A stretch of 64,000 nt of DNA, from the NCBI RefSeq assembly GCF_017349315.1, contig NZ_JAFMPP010000002.1, positions 372,001-436,000 of the forward strand, written 5' to 3'. Source of the DNA: Jiella flava. Lineage in GTDB: Bacteria; Pseudomonadota; Alphaproteobacteria; Rhizobiales; Rhizobiaceae. Position numbers and translations under genes: made by a program. The notes below the pieces were generated by a model that was not told the DNA's origin, ran no database searches, and worked only from the letters and a program-made list of their open reading frames with translations. Shown one piece after another: positions 18,978 through 26,987 of this stretch (within the stretch, counting starts at the first letter, position 1; the number at the start of each line of letters is the position of its first letter).

Positions 18978-19154
18978 TCACCACCGCCGGTGCACATAGT
19001 TTTTCTGCTTGTGGCGCGTTTGGCGAGCGGTTCTCCGGGTGCCGGCGTCGGCTGCCGCCAGCGCCTCGCGCGGGCTGACCGCCTGGCCGCGGATCAATTC
19101 GGCGAGCGCCACCGTGTCGAGATCGTCGTCGAGCGTCGTCAATCCCCCAAACAT
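18978..19154 (-). pseudogene. Relic of an amidase N-terminus
   Basis: A 58-codon minus-strand frame starts MFGGLTTLDDDLDTVALAEL and continues IRGQAVSPREALAAADA. This is the classical N-terminus of amidase-signature enzymes (xxTAxxLAxLIRxGxVSPxELxxAxLxRI). After about residue 37 it changes to RTARQTRHKQKNYVHRRW and stops. No amidase signature (GGSSGGSAA) exists nearby on either strand. The gene is therefore a short remnant with its body deleted. It lies between asd and the phosphotransferase gene. Confidence 0.55.
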
Positions 19155-19256
19155 CCGCCATCCGCGCGGCGCGACGTTTCGGCAGCCACCGGCGAAATGG
19201 TCAGAGGAAGAGGCGGCATCCGGAGGCGGACAGTCCGCCTCCGGATTTCGATCAGG

Positions 19257-20288
19257 TCAGGCGGCGCGGCGCTGCTTGAGAAGGCCGCGATTGACCAACA
19301 GCTCGGCGATCTGAACCGTGTTCAGCGCCGCGCCCTTGCGCAGATTGTCGGAGACGACCCAGATGTTGAGGCCGTTGTCGATGGTCTGATCCTCGCGGAT
19401 GCGCGAGATGTAGGTCGCATCCTCGCCGGCCGACTCGTAAGGCGTGACGTAGCCGCCGTCCTCATGCTTGTCGATGACCAGGCAGCCCGGCGCCTCGCGC
19501 AGGATATCGCGGGCCTCGTCGGCGGTGATCGGCTTTTCGAACTCGATATTCACCGCTTCCGAATGGCCGATGAAGACCGGCACGCGCACGGCGGTGCAGG
19601 TGACCTTGATCTTCGGATCGAGCATCTTCTTGGTCTCGGCCATCACCTTCCATTCTTCCTTGGTCGAGCCGTCTTCCATGAAAACGTCGATATGGGGAAT
19701 GACGTTGAAGGCGATGCGCTTGGTGAACTTCTTCTTCTCCACCGGATCGGCGACGAAGACCGCGCGCGACTGCTCGAAGAGCTCGTCCATGCCTTCCTTG
19801 CCGGCACCGGAGACCGACTGATAGGTGGCCACCACCACACGTTTGATCTTGGCATGATCGTGCAGCGGCTTCAGCGCGACGACGAGCTGGGCGGTCGAGC
19901 AGTTCGGATTGGCGATAATGTTCTTCTTGGCAAAGCCGGTGACGGCGTCGGCATTGACCTCCGGCACGATCAGCGGAACGTCCTGATCGTAGCGCCAGGC
20001 CGAGGAGTTATCGATGACGACGCAGCCCTGGGCACCGATCTTCGGCGACCATACCTTCGAGACCTCGCCGCCGGCGCTCATCAAGGCGATGTCGACGTCG
20101 GAGAAATCATAGCCTTCGAGTGCCTTCACCTTGAGTGTCTTGTCGCCGTAGGAGACTTCTTGGCCGACCGATCGGCGGGAGGCGAGTGCCACTACTTCAT
20201 CGGCGGGAAAACCGCGTTCTTCAAGGATCGTCAGCATTTCGCGACCGACATTGCCGGTGGCGCCGACGACGGCAACCTTGTAACCCAT
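19257..20288 (-). CDS. asd: Aspartate-semialdehyde dehydrogenase
   Basis: NADPH-dependent reduction of aspartyl phosphate to aspartate semialdehyde, the branch point to lysine/diaminopimelate, threonine and methionine (343 residues). The N-terminal Rossmann motif is VAVVGATGNVGREM. The catalytic cysteine is C130 in ANPNCSTAQ. The substrate-binding histidine lies in VPVFIGHSEAVNIEF. The start ATG at 20288 is supported by the Rossmann strand beginning at residue 3 and by a GAAGG upstream; longer frames are spurious. Confidence 0.95.
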   Translation of the reverse strand: MGYKVAVVGATGNVGREMLTILEERGFPADEVVALASRRSVGQEVSYGDKTLKVKALEGYDFSDVDIALMSAGGEVSKVWSPKIGAQGCVVIDNSSAWRYDQDVPLIVPEVNADAVTGFAKKNIIANPNCSTAQLVVALKPLHDHAKIKRVVVATYQSVSGAGKEGMDELFEQSRAVFVADPVEKKKFTKRIAFNVIPHIDVFMEDGSTKEEWKVMAETKKMLDPKIKVTCTAVRVPVFIGHSEAVNIEFEKPITADEARDILREAPGCLVIDKHEDGGYVTPYESAGEDATYISRIREDQTIDNGLNIWVVSDNLRKGAALNTVQIAELLVNRGLLKQRRAA

Positions 20289-20547
20289 GGGGATTCGACC
20301 TTCTCTCGCTCTCCCCTGACTTTCGATCAAGCACGCTCGTCCTCCGCCCCGGGGGAGACAAGCGGGGCGAGGGGTCAGCTAATCGACGTTTTCGTGGGCA
20401 CGGAGCGTACGGTCATGTCGAGCGATATGCGTTGGATCGGCAGACTTGTCAATTACCGGATTTTCGGCATTGAAAGCCGTCGGGTTTGCATCGCTTCGGA
20501 CGTGATGGAGGCGGGCCCTGTGCCGCCCCGCAATCAAGGACATCACG

Positions 20548-21186
20548 ATGTCGCATTTCGCCATCCTGCTCGCCGGCCGCATGGTGCCGACGCCGGCCCT
20601 GCGGCAGCGGCTCGCCGGAGCGCGGGTGATCGCCGCCGATGCCGGTATCCGCCACGCCGTCGCTCTTGGCTTGGTTCCCGAGTTGTGGGTCGGCGACTTC
20701 GATTCCGCTCCCCATGTGCCGGACGCCTTTTCCGGTATCGAGCGAACGACTTTTGGCCGCGACAAGGATCAGACCGACGGCGAACTTGCCATCGAGGCGG
20801 CGGTCGCCCGTGGGGCAAGCCGGCTGACCCTCGTCGGCGCCCTTGGCGGACCGCGCAGCGACCACGCTTTTGCCCATTTCATCCTGGCGCTGCGCTATGC
20901 CGGAACGGGTCTGGCAGTCGCACTTCACGACGGCATTGAAGACGCCTATCCGTTGGACACCGAGCCCCTTCGCGCCGATCTTTTGCCCGGGACGCAGTTC
21001 TCCGTGCTGAAATTCTCCGATGTCGAGGGGCTGACCATCGAAGGCGCCAAGTGGCCGCTAAATGACGTCGCGCTGCCCTTCACCTCGATCCTCACCCAGT
21101 CGAATGAGGCCGCCGGGCCGATTACGGTGCGTCTCGCCAAGGGCGCGGCCATTCTGCTTGCCCAGGCCGATTCCTCGGTGCGGTGA
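20548..21186 (+). CDS. Thiamine diphosphokinase
   Basis: Transfers pyrophosphate from ATP to thiamine, giving the cofactor thiamine diphosphate (212 residues). The N-terminal domain has IAADAGIRHA and the metal-binding GDFDS (49-53). DKDQTDGELAIEAA from residue 72 is the diphosphokinase signature, followed by GGPRSDHAF. The beta-rich C-terminal domain binds thiamine. It is a single gene with no TPP riboswitch that I can see in the 259 bases upstream, which is expected for a salvage step. Confidence 0.9.
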   Translation: MSHFAILLAGRMVPTPALRQRLAGARVIAADAGIRHAVALGLVPELWVGDFDSAPHVPDAFSGIERTTFGRDKDQTDGELAIEAAVARGASRLTLVGALGGPRSDHAFAHFILALRYAGTGLAVALHDGIEDAYPLDTEPLRADLLPGTQFSVLKFSDVEGLTIEGAKWPLNDVALPFTSILTQSNEAAGPITVRLAKGAAILLAQADSSVR

Positions 21187-21467
21187 GCAGCTCGCGCAGC
21201 GATTTTGCCGATACCTTTGGTTTGTCGGTTCGGCCCGAATCGAAATCTTGCAAAAACACCACATATTGGGGTGGTGCGTTCGACCGGACGCAGACCGAAC
21301 GCTCCGCCTCGTCGGTTGGGCGCGCCGTCTCTTCGCAGAAATCGATGTCGCTTTTCAAAACGCTGCGTCAGGAAACGGATCCCTGGCAATCGCCTGCGAT
21401 CCGAAGCGAAAATGCCGAGATCCGGCCTTGGCCTGGGGGGGGGAGTTGACTATGGTCGCTCGCGCGT

Positions 21468-21544
21468 GGTCCCGTAGCTCAGCAGGATAGAGCATCAGAT
21501 TCCTAATCTGAGGGTCACAGGTTCGAATCCTGTCGGGATCACCA
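21468..21544 (+). tRNA. tRNA-Arg (anticodon CCT)
   Basis: A complete cloverleaf of 77 bases including an encoded CCA. The acceptor GGTCCCG pairs with CGGGATC (one G-U), with discriminator A. The anticodon stem TCAGA/TCTGA holds loop TTCCTAA with CCT at positions 34-36. The T-arm contains GGTTCGAATCC. Its 3' 46 bases are repeated exactly at 23529-23574, marking it as the integration site of the element that follows. Confidence 0.96.
21499..21544 (+). repeat. attL-side 46-bp direct repeat (within the tRNA-Arg gene)
   Basis: Bases 21499-21544, from the anticodon loop through CCA, are identical to 23529-23574. The flanking bases differ at both ends, so the match is exactly 46 bp. This is the pattern left by tyrosine-recombinase integration into the 3' end of a tRNA gene. 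Confidence 0.92.
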
Positions 21545-21671
21545 ATTATTTCAGAGGCTTAGCCCTGAATTTCTTCGCTTCCATGTCGCATCCATGTTGC
21601 AGTGAGTTCCCTTGATTTTCAGGGGTTTCCTGCGAGACTCGGCAGCTCCACGCGACATGGGAGGGCTCGGG

Positions 21672-21938
21672 ATGGGGCTTATTATCGAAACGACGGACGC
21701 GATGTGCATCTTTTCCAGCGTCGCGGTCCACGCAGCTTCCGGCAAAGGATTCGTGAATTTCAGCGTGACGCTCAATTCGGAGAGCGAACCCGAACCGGTC
21801 GCCAGCTTCACCGTTCTCGCTGGCGATGAAGGCGATGGCATCGACGGGATGGTGTTTCGCTCGCACGATACGTTGGCGCAGTCTTTCGAGATGATGGCGA
21901 AAGTGCTCCGTCGAATGGGCGAATCCTACAAGAGGTAG
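21672..21938 (+). CDS. Small hypothetical protein of the element
   Basis: 88 residues with no recognised family. It begins MGLIIETTDAMCIFSSVAV and contains a mixed strand-like middle (GFVNFSVTLNSESEPEPVASFTVL), then an acidic GDEGDGIDG, then a helix LAQSFEMMAKVLRRMGES. No signal peptide or membrane segment. The start is taken at 21672 because GGGAGG lies 9-14 bases upstream. It is the first gene after the tRNA. Confidence 0.5.
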   Translation: MGLIIETTDAMCIFSSVAVHAASGKGFVNFSVTLNSESEPEPVASFTVLAGDEGDGIDGMVFRSHDTLAQSFEMMAKVLRRMGESYKR

Positions 21939-22086
21939 GCTGCCACCGACGGTCGCTCAGTGCACCCGCTGGTCAGCCTGTCAGCAACACGTGCTCGGCG
22001 AGGATGCCGCCCTCCAGACGCTCGGTCTTGGGGTGATCGAGGAGTGTGTGTGTCGCTTTACTATGCAAATCAACTGTGGATTTTAG

Positions 22087-22494
22087 AGACATGGGGCATC
22101 GGATAAGTGCGAGACCCTGGCGCTCTACAAGACATGGGATCTCGTCTTCCCGACCGGCGCTGGTAACGTCGAAGGCCTGAAGAACATCGCGACCCGTGGG
22201 CTTCACCCGACGATGATCCGGGCCGGCGTGGCGGTGGACACGGCCGAGCGCGACAAGAAGGGCAGGGCGATCCTCGCCGCGAAATACACCGGCATGCACA
22301 GCCTCCGGCACTTCTACGCGTCCTGGCTGATCAACCGGAAGGAGGATGGAGGACTCGGCCTGCCGCCGAAGGTCGTTCAGGAGCGCATGGGCCACAGCAC
22401 CATCACGATGACGATGGACGTCTATGGGCACCTGTTCCCGCGCGGTGATGATGCCGACGAGCTGGCTGCTGCTGAGGCAGCGCTTCTGACCTGA
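22087..22494 (+). pseudogene. Tyrosine recombinase (integrase), C-terminal fragment
   Basis: The frame is open from 22087, after a TAG at 22084, without a suitable start. It encodes the C-terminal catalytic part of a phage-type integrase: DLVFPTGAGNVEG, then HSLRHFYASW (His-x-x-Arg of the active site), ERMGHSTITMTMDVYGHLFP (second His and nucleophilic Tyr) and the usual acidic end DDADELAAAEAALL. The N-terminal SAM-like domain and the first catalytic Arg are missing. This is the enzyme expected to have acted at the 46-bp tRNA repeats; it is now inactive. Confidence 0.85.
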
Positions 22495-22578
22495 TTCTCG
22501 TCCACGTGTCGCAATCAATGCAAGTCAGTGCTATCTGAGTGCTACCGATGGATAAGCTGCGAACATAGGGAGGCAGTG

Positions 22579-23034
22579 ATGTACGATGCTCGTTTCATTG
22601 CCAATTGGTTTGTGAGCAGAGCCGCCAGCGAAGGCAAGCGTCTCACCATTATGCAGCTTCTGAAGCTGGTTTATATTGCCCATGGTTGGCATCTTGAGAT
22701 GCGGAAGGCACCGCTGGTCCTCAACAAGATTGAGGCGTGGAAGTACGGTCCTGTGATACCGGATGTCTACGCGGCCTATCGAAATCAGGGCGTGGAGATA
22801 ACAGCGCCTCTGTCTCTTCCCAGTGGGCAGATTGAGCCCTCGGATCGGCATTTGCTAGAACAGATTTACCAGATCTACGGATCAATGGGCGCAGTCCAGC
22901 TTTCGAATCTCACTCATGAACCAGGCGGTCCGTGGGATACCGCAACCCGCCAGCGAGGTTGGTTTGCACCGATCCCGAATGATCTCATTCGGGCACACTA
23001 CGAGTCTAAACGAGCTGCGGCGAAGAATGTCTGA
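22579..23034 (+). CDS. Panacea/SocA-domain (DUF4065) protein, likely antitoxin
   Basis: 151 residues. The sequence IMQLLKLVYIAHGWHLEM...IEAWKYGPVIPDVYAAYRNQG is the core of the Panacea domain, also called SocA-like or GepA (DUF4065). Members include SocA, the ClpXP adaptor-antitoxin of Caulobacter, and PanA antitoxins that neutralise very different toxins. The start at 22579 is set by GGGAGGCAGTG; a longer frame from 22528 lacks one. It overlaps the next gene by 8 bases, so the two are translationally coupled. The partner would be the membrane protein encoded next, but pairing is inferred from position only. Confidence 0.82.
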   Translation: MYDARFIANWFVSRAASEGKRLTIMQLLKLVYIAHGWHLEMRKAPLVLNKIEAWKYGPVIPDVYAAYRNQGVEITAPLSLPSGQIEPSDRHLLEQIYQIYGSMGAVQLSNLTHEPGGPWDTATRQRGWFAPIPNDLIRAHYESKRAAAKNV

Positions 23035-23470
23035 TGTGCCGCCGCAACTCCCTGTAGATGCTCCGCCGTCAGATATCGCCAAAGAGCTCGAGCGGCGCAT
23101 CGCAGTGCTGGAGACAGCGCGGGATGCGCACAAGCTCTCTCAAGAGGCTCAAGAACGAGATCTCATTATAAAGGAGATCAGGCAACGCGTGATTGTCCGT
23201 TGGTCTGCGCTCACATTCGCAGTTTTTGTTGTGGTTTTTCTTGGAATTCTTTTAGTTTCGGCGTCAAGCTGGTTCACGTACTGGAAATTCCTTACTGCCC
23301 CGAGTTCGTTAGTAATGGTTTTGTTTGTCGCTCCGATCGCATCGATAACAGCGATAACTATCACAATACTGATCGGTGCTTACCGTCGAAAAGGGGAGGA
23401 TATGGATGGATCTCCAGTGGCCAATTTGGCGGCTGAAGCGTTTAAGGCGACCGGTGGTCCATCGACTTAA
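23027..23470 (+). CDS. Two-helix membrane protein, candidate Panacea partner
   Basis: 147 residues of unknown family. Residues 1-18 are Pro-rich, about 17-55 form a charged, probably coiled-coil helix (IAKELERRIAVLETARDAHK...), 61-80 and about 93-118 are two hydrophobic transmembrane segments, and the rest is a short polar tail. The start ATG lies 8 bases inside the preceding Panacea gene. Small membrane-active proteins are among the toxins known to be neutralised by Panacea antitoxins, so a membrane-depolarising toxin is a reasonable hypothesis. A plain membrane anchor is the alternative. Confidence 0.65.
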   Translation: MSDVPPQLPVDAPPSDIAKELERRIAVLETARDAHKLSQEAQERDLIIKEIRQRVIVRWSALTFAVFVVVFLGILLVSASSWFTYWKFLTAPSSLVMVLFVAPIASITAITITILIGAYRRKGEDMDGSPVANLAAEAFKATGGPST

Positions 23471-23528
23471 TGCAACATGTCTGCGACATGGCATCATTTT
23501 ATTTATATAAAGCAATGGCCCGCGCTTC

Positions 23529-23574
23529 ATTCCTAATCTGAGGGTCACAGGTTCGAATCCTGTCGGGATCACCA
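23529..23574 (+). repeat. attR-side 46-bp direct repeat (tRNA-Arg 3' fragment)
   Basis: Exact second copy of tRNA-Arg positions from the anticodon loop to CCA. The 5' half of the tRNA is absent here, so it is not a functional tRNA; it is the right boundary of the integrated element. Confidence 0.92.
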
Positions 23575-23884
23575 GTGAAATCAATTATCGTCGACGCCGA
23601 TCGCAGGAATGTTTGACATCGTTTGGGACGTCTCACGGTCTCACGCAGTCTCTGGGCGTTGCATCCGCGAACCCGTTTTTCATTCGGCCACGGCACCGGG
23701 CCGCGCGCCGATTGCGGTCTCGGCCATGGCGGGTTTGGCGCGCCGGTTGGCCTTCTTCTCGCGGGCGAATTTTTGCGCTTGGGTCGTCGCGGCCGTGCGT
23801 TCCGTTCGATGGCGGCGCAGGTTCCCATGATCCGCTTTGGCGGGCCCAGCCGGGCCCAGCCGTGGGCGACGAACAGCATCGCGT
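23575..23884. other. Gap right of the element boundary
   Basis: 310 bases between the attR-side repeat and the ABC transporter ATPase stop. Several overlapping open frames exist on both strands. One minus-strand frame ends in ...FAREKKANRRAKPAMAETAI, but it has no clear start, so I do not call a gene. No terminator with a T run was found. Confidence 0.4.
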
Positions 23885-24640
23885 TCAGGCGGCCTTGCCG
23901 TCGACGATGACGTGATCGAAATCGCGCGAGCACTTCTCGATGCGGGCCTCGATGCGATAGACCTCGCGCAGCATGTCCGCGGTGATCACCTCGGCGCAGG
24001 GACCGCAGGCGCGCAGCCGTCCGTCAACGATGACGATCGCCTTGTCGGCGAAGCGCAGCGCTTGATTGAGGTCGTGGATGGCGATCATCACCAGCATGCC
24101 GCGCCGGCGCGCCTCATTCTGCATGAGCTGCAGAACCTCGACCTGCCGGTAGATGTCGAGGGCGCTGGTTGGCTCGTCCATCAGCATGATGTCGGGCGCG
24201 CGCACCAAGGTCTGGGCGATGGCGACAAGCTGGCGCTGGCCGCCGGAAAGCGCGTCGAGAGGGCGCTGCCCGATATCGGCGATGTTGAGCGCTGCCAAGA
24301 CGGCGTCGATCTCGATCAGCTCGGCCTCGTCGACCGTCCAGGACTGCCCCTGCTTGCGGGCGAGCAGGACCGATTCATAGACCGTGAGGACCGCATTCGC
24401 GCCGGTATCCTGCGGCATATATGCGATCGCCTTGCCTGCCTTGTCCGTGCCGTCGAGGTGAACCTCTCCCGGTCCGGGTATCAGGCCGGCGATGCGCTTG
24501 AACAGCGTCGATTTGCCGGCGGCGTTCGGGCCGATCACCGCCACGATTTCACCGCCCGCAAGCCTGGGAGTGGTGACCGCCGTCAGGGTCTGGCGACGCC
24601 CATGGCGGGCCCCGACGTCTTCAAGCCTCAGCGTCACCAT
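23885..24640 (-). CDS. Iron-siderophore-type ABC transporter ATPase
   Basis: 251-residue nucleotide-binding subunit of the FepC/FecE family. Walker A is GPNAAGKST (37-45), the signature is LSGGQRQ (131-137), and Walker B is IMLMDEPTS (151-159), followed by the switch histidine in IAIHDLNQAL. It overlaps the permease gene by 7 bases (start 24640, permease stop 24634), so the operon is binding protein - permease - ATPase. No TonB-dependent receptor accompanies it in the window. Confidence 0.92.
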   Translation of the reverse strand: MVTLRLEDVGARHGRRQTLTAVTTPRLAGGEIVAVIGPNAAGKSTLFKRIAGLIPGPGEVHLDGTDKAGKAIAYMPQDTGANAVLTVYESVLLARKQGQSWTVDEAELIEIDAVLAALNIADIGQRPLDALSGGQRQLVAIAQTLVRAPDIMLMDEPTSALDIYRQVEVLQLMQNEARRRGMLVMIAIHDLNQALRFADKAIVIVDGRLRACGPCAEVITADMLREVYRIEARIEKCSRDFDHVIVDGKAA

Positions 24641-25710
24641 GCCCGCCTCATATTGGAAAGGATGAGCGAGAAGAAGAAGGGCACGCCCACCAGTGCCGTG
24701 ATGATGCCGATCGGAAAGACCACGCCCGGAATCAGCGACTTGGAGACGATCGAGGTCAGAGACAGCAACAGCGCCCCGCAGAGTGCCGCAGCGGGCAGAA
24801 AGAATCGCTGATCTTCGCCGACAATGATGCGCGCCATATGCGGGCCGACAAGCCCGACAAAGCCGATCGTGCCAACGAAGCTGACGGGCACCGCGGCAAG
24901 CAGCGACACAACCAGCATGGTCTCGAGACGGATGCGCCGGACTTTGACCCCGAAGCTTGCCGCCTTTTCGTCGCCCAGCCGCATCGCCGTCAGCGCCCAG
25001 GCGTTGCGGGCAAAGAGCGGCAACGACAGTATCAAGACGGCGAGCGTGATCCCGATCTTCGGCCAGGTTGCCTTGCCGAGGCTCCCCATCGTCCAGAACA
25101 CCACGGTCTGGAGCGCTTGTTGGGACGCCAGAAACTCGATGAAGGCCAAGAGAGCGTTGAACGTGAAGACCAGGGCGATGCCGAGCAGTACCACGGTCTG
25201 GACGCTCGTTCCCCGCGCCTGGGCGAAGAAGTGAATGACGACGGTGGCGATCAGCGCCGTCATGAACGCATAGGCTGGCACCGCATAGTCTGGCGGTATC
25301 GGCAGAAATGGCACACTGGCGACGATCGCCAGCGCGGCGCCAAAGCTCGCCGCGGCGGAAATGCCGAGGGTGAAGGGGCTGGCGAGCGGGTTGGCGAGGA
25401 TCGTCTGCATTTCTGCGCCGGCGGTCGATAGGCAGGCCCCGACCACGATTGCCATGATGGCGACCGGCATGCGGATGCTCCAAACGACCGTCCTGACCAC
25501 CGGCGAGACACCGCTCGGATCGAACAGCGCCACTGCGACCTGATCGAGGCCGTATCGGGCTGGGCCCCATGCTAAGTCGACACAGAGGGACAGGCAGAGC
25601 GCCAGCGCCAATCCCATTAAAATCAGCAATTTGCGACGAGCAAGGGCGCGGTATTGACCGCGCCCCGCCACCGCTACCTCTGCGCTCTCAGCGGCGCTAA
25701 GGTGAGCCAT
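24634..25710 (-). CDS. FecCD-family permease
   Basis: 358-residue integral membrane permease of the FecCD/BtuC family, expected to form a homodimer with about ten transmembrane helices per subunit. Typical motifs are RMPVAIMAIVVGACLSTAGA near the N-terminus, VVFWTMGSLGKATWPKI in the middle, and the coupling region VSFVGTIGFVGLVGPHMAR. It follows the binding-protein gene after 20 bases and overlaps the ATPase gene. Confidence 0.93.
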   Translation of the reverse strand: MAHLSAAESAEVAVAGRGQYRALARRKLLILMGLALALCLSLCVDLAWGPARYGLDQVAVALFDPSGVSPVVRTVVWSIRMPVAIMAIVVGACLSTAGAEMQTILANPLASPFTLGISAAASFGAALAIVASVPFLPIPPDYAVPAYAFMTALIATVVIHFFAQARGTSVQTVVLLGIALVFTFNALLAFIEFLASQQALQTVVFWTMGSLGKATWPKIGITLAVLILSLPLFARNAWALTAMRLGDEKAASFGVKVRRIRLETMLVVSLLAAVPVSFVGTIGFVGLVGPHMARIIVGEDQRFFLPAAALCGALLLSLTSIVSKSLIPGVVFPIGIITALVGVPFFFSLILSNMRRAW

Positions 25711-25730
25711 CAGCCCTGTCCTTCTTCCGC

Positions 25731-26864
25731 TCAGCCCTTGGGCCTAATCGACAGCCAATAGCCTGGCTGATAAGGCAGGGGCAGGAACTTCTTGGAGAAG
25801 TCGGCGAAGGTGGCATCCGGGTCGAGATCCTTGAACAGGTCCGGATGGAACCACTTGGCCAACTGCTGGATGGCGACGAACTGGTAAGGGCTGTCGTAGA
25901 ACTGGTGCCAAATGGCATAGACCTTGCCGTTTGCCACCGCCTTGGAACCGGTGAAAGCAGGGTCCTGCATCAGCTTCTTGAGAGCCGCCCGGCCTGCATC
26001 AGCGTCCTTGGCTGCATCCGGTCCAACCTTGACGTAATTCGGCATGCCGTGCGCATGCGTCCAGTTGGAGCCGGTCGCCACGATCACGTCGGGATTTGAG
26101 GCGATCACCTGTTCGGGATTGATCGTGCCGGAAAAGCTCGGCAGGAAGTCCGAGCCGATATTGCGACCGCCGGCGAGTTCGACCATGAGGCCGAAGTTGC
26201 CCGGCCCGAAGGTGGCGCAGCAATCCAAGAGTCCGGCCGCCCGGTACATGAAGACACTCGGCCGCGGCGCATTGGCCTTCTTCAGCACGCTTTCGACCCG
26301 GGCGAGCTGCGCCTGCGAATAAGCTGCGACTTCATTGGCACGCTGCTCCTGACCAAAGACCTGACCGAGAATGTGCAGGCTCGGCACGGTGTCCTCAAGG
26401 ATTTTCTGTCGAAAATCGATGTAGACGAGCTTGATTCCGGCGCTGTCCAAAGCCTTGTCGAAGCCGCCTTCTTCAGCCGCTTGCTTGTTGCCGATGGGCA
26501 GGAGGACCACGTCCGGATGCAGCGCGATGATCATCTCAGGCTGCAGCGTGCCGTCAAACAGACTGCCGATGAAGGGAAGGTCCTTCACCTTGGGATATTT
26601 AGCCACATAGGCGTTGTAGAGGTCGAGATCAGTCAGCCAAAGATCGTTGCGCCATGCCACAACCTTGGAAAAAGGATTTCCCGACTCGATCGCTGCAATC
26701 GCGTAGATCATCCGTCCTTCGCCGAGGACCACGCGGCTGACCGGTTTGTCGAAATGCACCTGCCGCCCGGCGATGTCGGTGATGGTGAAACCTTGCGCCA
26801 GAACCGGCGTGACGAAGGCGAAAAAGGCGAATAGGAGGCCTGCGAGGCGTTGCATCATTTTCAT
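25731..26864 (-). CDS. Periplasmic iron/siderophore-type binding protein
   Basis: 377-residue substrate-binding protein of the class III (helical backbone) type. A signal peptide MKMMQRLAGLLFAFFAFVTPVLA precedes ITDIAGRQVHFDKPVSRVVL, the usual opening of this family. It ends with a W- and P-rich tail (KKFLPLPYQPGYW). It captures a ferric chelate, haem or a corrinoid for the permease/ATPase downstream; which one cannot be told from sequence. It is the first gene of the operon, with an AT-rich divergent promoter region upstream carrying a perfect inverted repeat. Confidence 0.9.
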   Translation of the reverse strand: MKMMQRLAGLLFAFFAFVTPVLAQGFTITDIAGRQVHFDKPVSRVVLGEGRMIYAIAAIESGNPFSKVVAWRNDLWLTDLDLYNAYVAKYPKVKDLPFIGSLFDGTLQPEMIIALHPDVVLLPIGNKQAAEEGGFDKALDSAGIKLVYIDFRQKILEDTVPSLHILGQVFGQEQRANEVAAYSQAQLARVESVLKKANAPRPSVFMYRAAGLLDCCATFGPGNFGLMVELAGGRNIGSDFLPSFSGTINPEQVIASNPDVIVATGSNWTHAHGMPNYVKVGPDAAKDADAGRAALKKLMQDPAFTGSKAVANGKVYAIWHQFYDSPYQFVAIQQLAKWFHPDLFKDLDPDATFADFSKKFLPLPYQPGYWLSIRPKG

Positions 26865-26926
26865 TTTGAACCCCAGTCAAAAACTCAATATGTAGGCGCG
26901 TATAAAAGCTGACGGTATTAATCAAC

Positions 26927-26943
26927 TACTATTTTTTATAGTA
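26927..26943. promoter_or_regulatory. Perfect inverted repeat in the divergent promoter, candidate operator
   Basis: The 17 bases TACTATTTTTTATAGTA are arms TACTAT and ATAGTA around five T residues. They lie 63 bases upstream of the binding-protein start and 45 bases before the divergent methyltransferase start. It is not the RirA (iron-responsive) box or the Irr element as I know them. A metal- or ligand-responsive repressor site is plausible but unproven. Confidence 0.45.
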
Positions 26944-26987
26944 ATTCCAATGATTTATAGAAATCAGGGCGAGGGAATCAGCCGAGC

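Larger units (their letters stand above)
21545..23574 (+). mobile_element. Remnant tRNA-Arg-integrated element (about 2 kb)
   Basis: The segment lies between the intact tRNA-Arg and an exact copy of its 3' 46 bases. It contains the C-terminal third of a tyrosine recombinase, a small unknown gene, and a Panacea-domain plus membrane-protein pair. Base composition is visibly lower in GC than the flanks, especially 22560-23480. The integrase lacks its N-terminal two thirds, so the element can no longer move by itself. The original element was probably larger and was cut down by internal deletion. Confidence 0.88.

Noticed and set aside
18834-20939. A 701-codon plus-strand open frame
   Set aside because: It is antisense to asd and part of the phosphotransferase gene. 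Its translation is low-complexity with Arg/Asp/Gly bias typical of GC-rich shadow frames.
21187-21467. Overlapping 78-142 codon frames before the tRNA
   Set aside because: Several frames on both strands are open at once, none has a ribosome site or recognisable sequence, and they run across or up to the tRNA.
23529-23574. Second tRNA-Arg gene
   Set aside because: Only the 3' 46 bases are present, with no acceptor 5' strand or D-arm. It is the att repeat.
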